Of a DNA stretch of 64,000 nt, positions 61,989-64,000 are shown in pieces (positions within the stretch are counted from its first letter, which is position 1; every line of letters begins with the position of its first letter). Below the pieces are notes generated by a model. The model ran no database searches, was not told the DNA's origin, and saw nothing but the letters and a program-made list of their open reading frames with translations. The position numbers and the translations under genes were made by a program. Source of the DNA: Paenibacillus sp. JZ16. GTDB lineage: Bacteria > Bacillota > Bacilli > Paenibacillales > Paenibacillaceae. The stretch lies in contig NZ_CP017659.1 in assembly GCF_015326965.1 (NCBI RefSeq), forward strand, positions 4,034,501 through 4,098,500. Reading direction: 5' to 3'.

Positions 61989-63106
61989 TACAGCCCTTCC
62001 CTTCTTCGCATCGAAATCATGGCTACCGCCAATAGCAGGACGGAAAATCCCACGTTCAGCATTATCGCATGCACGGCTGCAGTCCCATCGCCTGAATAGA
62101 TGATTTGCAGCAGAGCTTCATTGGACCAATGCAGGGGAGAATACGTTGCGGCCTCCCTCATGAATCCCGTTGTGCTTGCAACCGGCGTATATCCTCCGCC
62201 AAAGAACGCAGCCAGTTGAATAATGACCATGATGACAGCTCCGGCTGCATTTCCCTTCAGCACGTAGCTGATGCCGAGCCCGAGGCTGAGCGCAAACAGG
62301 ATCTCGGTGAACAAAACCAGGAATACCATGATGGGGTTCTCCCCCCAATAGGCATTGAACATATATTTGCTGATCAGCACAACGATGATGACAAATACGG
62401 CATTGATTGCGAGCGTGCCCATTATTTTTCCGGCAAAAATCTCGGCTTTCGTCACCGGTGAGGCCAATAGGCGCTGCGCGGTGTTTCGCTTTCGCTCACT
62501 ATCGATGAGTCCGCCTGCCGTCAAGGCGCTGTACAGGATGATCATCGTGGTGACCGCAATCGAAAAATAATCAAGCGAACCCGGCTGCCTCGCCCCCTGA
62601 ATGGAAGACTCCAGCACATAGCTCCCTCCATCATCAACAAGCAGCTTGCTCTCATATTCCGGATCGATCTTCGCGGCTTCGGCTGACAGCCGGTACCGGT
62701 CGGTAAATGCGGACAGCATCCCCTGTACAATCCCGTTCTCCATACTGTTGCGGCTGTTTCCATCATAACGGATACCTTGGCCGTCCATTTCCACGTAACC
62801 GGTGTACCGGTTGTTTTTCACTTCCTGCCCTCCGTCCATGCCTTCCTTGACTTGCTCAAAGACCATGCCCGATGAGCGTTCCGCCTCCTGCATGAAAACC
62901 TGCCATTGCTCCGTAAGCGCGGGTTCTGCACCGTCGTTATGGTATAACACCCGGATGTCTCCAATCGTGGTACTGCCGTTAAAAGCATTCGAAAGCGCTG
63001 TCCCTAGGATCAGAATGAGCAGCACCGGGGTTGCCAGCATAAACACCAGCATCCGCGGTTCCCGGACGATCTTCATCTCCTTCAGCGCGATTCTCAGTAC
63101 GTTCAT
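61988..63106 (-). CDS. ABC-2 type exporter permease
   Basis: 372 residues, same architecture as its neighbour: N-terminal helix (MLVFMLATPVLLILILGTALSNAFNG), external domain to about 180, then five helices (FSIAVTTMIILYSALTAGGLIDSERKRNTAQRLLASPVTKAEIFAGKIMGTLAI). Both permeases carry the E-R-(N)-T-x-x-R-L-x-(S)-P coupling segment. Lies 29 bases after the ATPase stop. Substrate unknown; such systems export lipids, drugs or peptides. Confidence 0.92.
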   Translation of the reverse strand: MNVLRIALKEMKIVREPRMLVFMLATPVLLILILGTALSNAFNGSTTIGDIRVLYHNDGAEPALTEQWQVFMQEAERSSGMVFEQVKEGMDGGQEVKNNRYTGYVEMDGQGIRYDGNSRNSMENGIVQGMLSAFTDRYRLSAEAAKIDPEYESKLLVDDGGSYVLESSIQGARQPGSLDYFSIAVTTMIILYSALTAGGLIDSERKRNTAQRLLASPVTKAEIFAGKIMGTLAINAVFVIIVVLISKYMFNAYWGENPIMVFLVLFTEILFALSLGLGISYVLKGNAAGAVIMVIIQLAAFFGGGYTPVASTTGFMREAATYSPLHWSNEALLQIIYSGDGTAAVHAIMLNVGFSVLLLAVAMISMRRREGL

Positions 63107-63135
63107 GTATTTCCACCTCCCTCTTCCTTGGTCCG

Positions 63136-64000
63136 CTAATCCCGAAGGCTCCGGCCGGTCAACGTCAGGAACACCGTTTCCAAATTCGGCTCGGACGCTT
63201 GAACGGAACGAATTTCAATGCCTTGCGCCATGAATTGCTGAATGATTTTATTCAGGTTATTGACCCCTGCGTCGGAGCTGATGTGCACGGTATTCTCCTT
63301 CACTTCAACCGATTTGACGCCCGCGATCTCTTTCAGCTTGCTCGCTTCAAGATGGGCGGCCGTTTGCACTTCGATCCCGATATCCTTCTGGTCCGTAATA
63401 ATGGCCTTCAGCTGTGCCTTTGTGCCCTCCGCTATGATCTTGCCGTGGTCGATAATGGCAATCCGGGTGCAGAGCTCCTCCACTTCCTCCATATAATGGC
63501 TCGTGTACAGGATCGTGCTGCCCATCTCATTCAGCTTCCTGACCGAGTTCAGAATATAGTTCCTCGATTGGGGATCGATGCCGACGGTCGGCTCATCCAT
63601 GATGATCAGCTTCGGTCTGTGGGCAATCGCGCAAGCGATATTCAGTCGTCTCTTCATGCCTCCGGAGAAGCTCTTCGGGTACATCTTATGTTTGTCACTA
63701 AGTCCGACGAAGGCAAGCGCCTCTTCGGCCCTGCTCCTAAGCTCCGATCCTCTCATTCCATACAATCCGGCAAAAAAATGAACATTCTCATAGGCGGTCA
63801 AATCCTCATATATCGCGACCTCTTGCGGAACCATGCCGATCTGCTGCTTCGCGAACTTTCTGTGCTTCATCAGATTCTTGCCCAGGACATGAACCTCTCC
63901 CTTGGTCATGGGCATGAGCGACGATATGATATTAATGGTTGTGCTCTTGCCTGCTCCGTTCGCGCCCAGGAAGCCGAAGATCTCGCCTTCCCGTATGTTC
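63136..64000 (-). CDS. ABC exporter ATPase, partial (N-terminus outside window)
   Basis: The frame stays open to the window edge and Walker A (GANGAGKSTT) lies within the last 60 bases, so the true start is beyond base 64000. Signature SFSGGMKRRLNIACAIAHRPK, Walker B LIIMDEPTVGIDP and H-loop TSHYMEE are visible, followed by the ABC-2-associated C-terminal domain (about 85 residues, ending FLTLTGRSLRD). Together with the two permeases downstream it forms a typical drug or lipid exporter operon. Confidence 0.94.
   Translation of the reverse strand, partial: NIREGEIFGFLGANGAGKSTTINIISSLMPMTKGEVHVLGKNLMKHRKFAKQQIGMVPQEVAIYEDLTAYENVHFFAGLYGMRGSELRSRAEEALAFVGLSDKHKMYPKSFSGGMKRRLNIACAIAHRPKLIIMDEPTVGIDPQSRNYILNSVRKLNEMGSTILYTSHYMEEVEELCTRIAIIDHGKIIAEGTKAQLKAIITDQKDIGIEVQTAAHLEASKLKEIAGVKSVEVKENTVHISSDAGVNNLNKIIQQFMAQGIEIRSVQASEPNLETVFLTLTGRSLRD

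Noticed and set aside
1..64000. CRISPR arrays, insertion sequences, tRNA or rRNA genes, prophage or integrase genes
   Set aside because: Looked for on both strands; no regularly spaced repeats, transposase-like proteins or tRNA-like cloverleaf with CCA end were seen.

Overview
The window looks like a chromosome segment of an endospore-forming Firmicute, most probably a Paenibacillus. Evidence: a GerA/GerB/GerC germinant-receptor operon, strong GGAGG ribosome sites with frequent GTG and TTG starts, two T-box leaders, YesM/YesN regulators with Lpl-type sugar importers, and a GH10/GH67 aldouronate cluster of the kind known from xylan-degrading Paenibacillus. This is judged from gene content only. 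I see no rRNA, tRNA, insertion sequence, phage or CRISPR array.

Region 1 (1-15.9 kb) is a nearly complete glucuronoxylan utilisation locus. On the minus strand run uronate isomerase (uxaC), YesN- and YesM-type two-component proteins, a lipoprotein and two permeases of an ABC importer, a cytoplasmic GH10 xylanase and GH67 alpha-glucuronidase. Divergent to uxaC are a FadR-type GntR regulator, uxuA and a short-chain-dehydrogenase uxuB. A perfect 34-bp palindrome sits between the two arms, and a CcpA-like cre overlaps the importer promoter. Imported methylglucuronoxylo-oligosaccharides would be cut inside the cell, and the glucuronate sent through fructuronate and mannonate to 2-keto-3-deoxygluconate.

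Region 2 (15.9-30.6 kb) holds an ECF41-type sigma factor coupled to a flavoprotein behind a textbook ECF41 promoter, an AraC/BadF-kinase/GH4 unit, ilvE with a divergent LysR regulator, and an acetyltransferase behind an isoleucine-type T-box. Next comes a macrolide-phosphotransferase gene behind a long leader that encodes a 12-residue peptide with an Arg-Leu-Arg motif, then a duplicated-repeat His/Lys-rich protein and rlmN.

Region 3 (30.6-41.8 kb) contains regulator-plus-enzyme modules: a TetR/flavin monooxygenase pair with duplicated operators, a DeoR/EamA/phosphatase operon divergent from a metallophosphoesterase, an isochorismatase-like hydrolase, MarR, and a GntR-LacI regulator with a cytoplasmic GH92 mannosidase.

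Region 4 (41.8-64 kb) has the gerABC operon (with a small coupled membrane ORF), an unassigned permease, a BceRS-BceAB-type antimicrobial-peptide sensing and resistance module plus DUF418, an APH-family kinase, a SnoaL-like gene broken by an amber codon, a MerR/SDR pair with a MerR-type promoter, a sigma factor fused to DUF1835, T-box-controlled trpS, and an ABC-2 exporter whose ATPase runs off the window end.

The most novel-looking signals are the macrolide-type attenuator, the T-box on an acetyltransferase, the sigma-DUF1835 fusion with an internal ribosome site, and the self-contained ECF41 unit.
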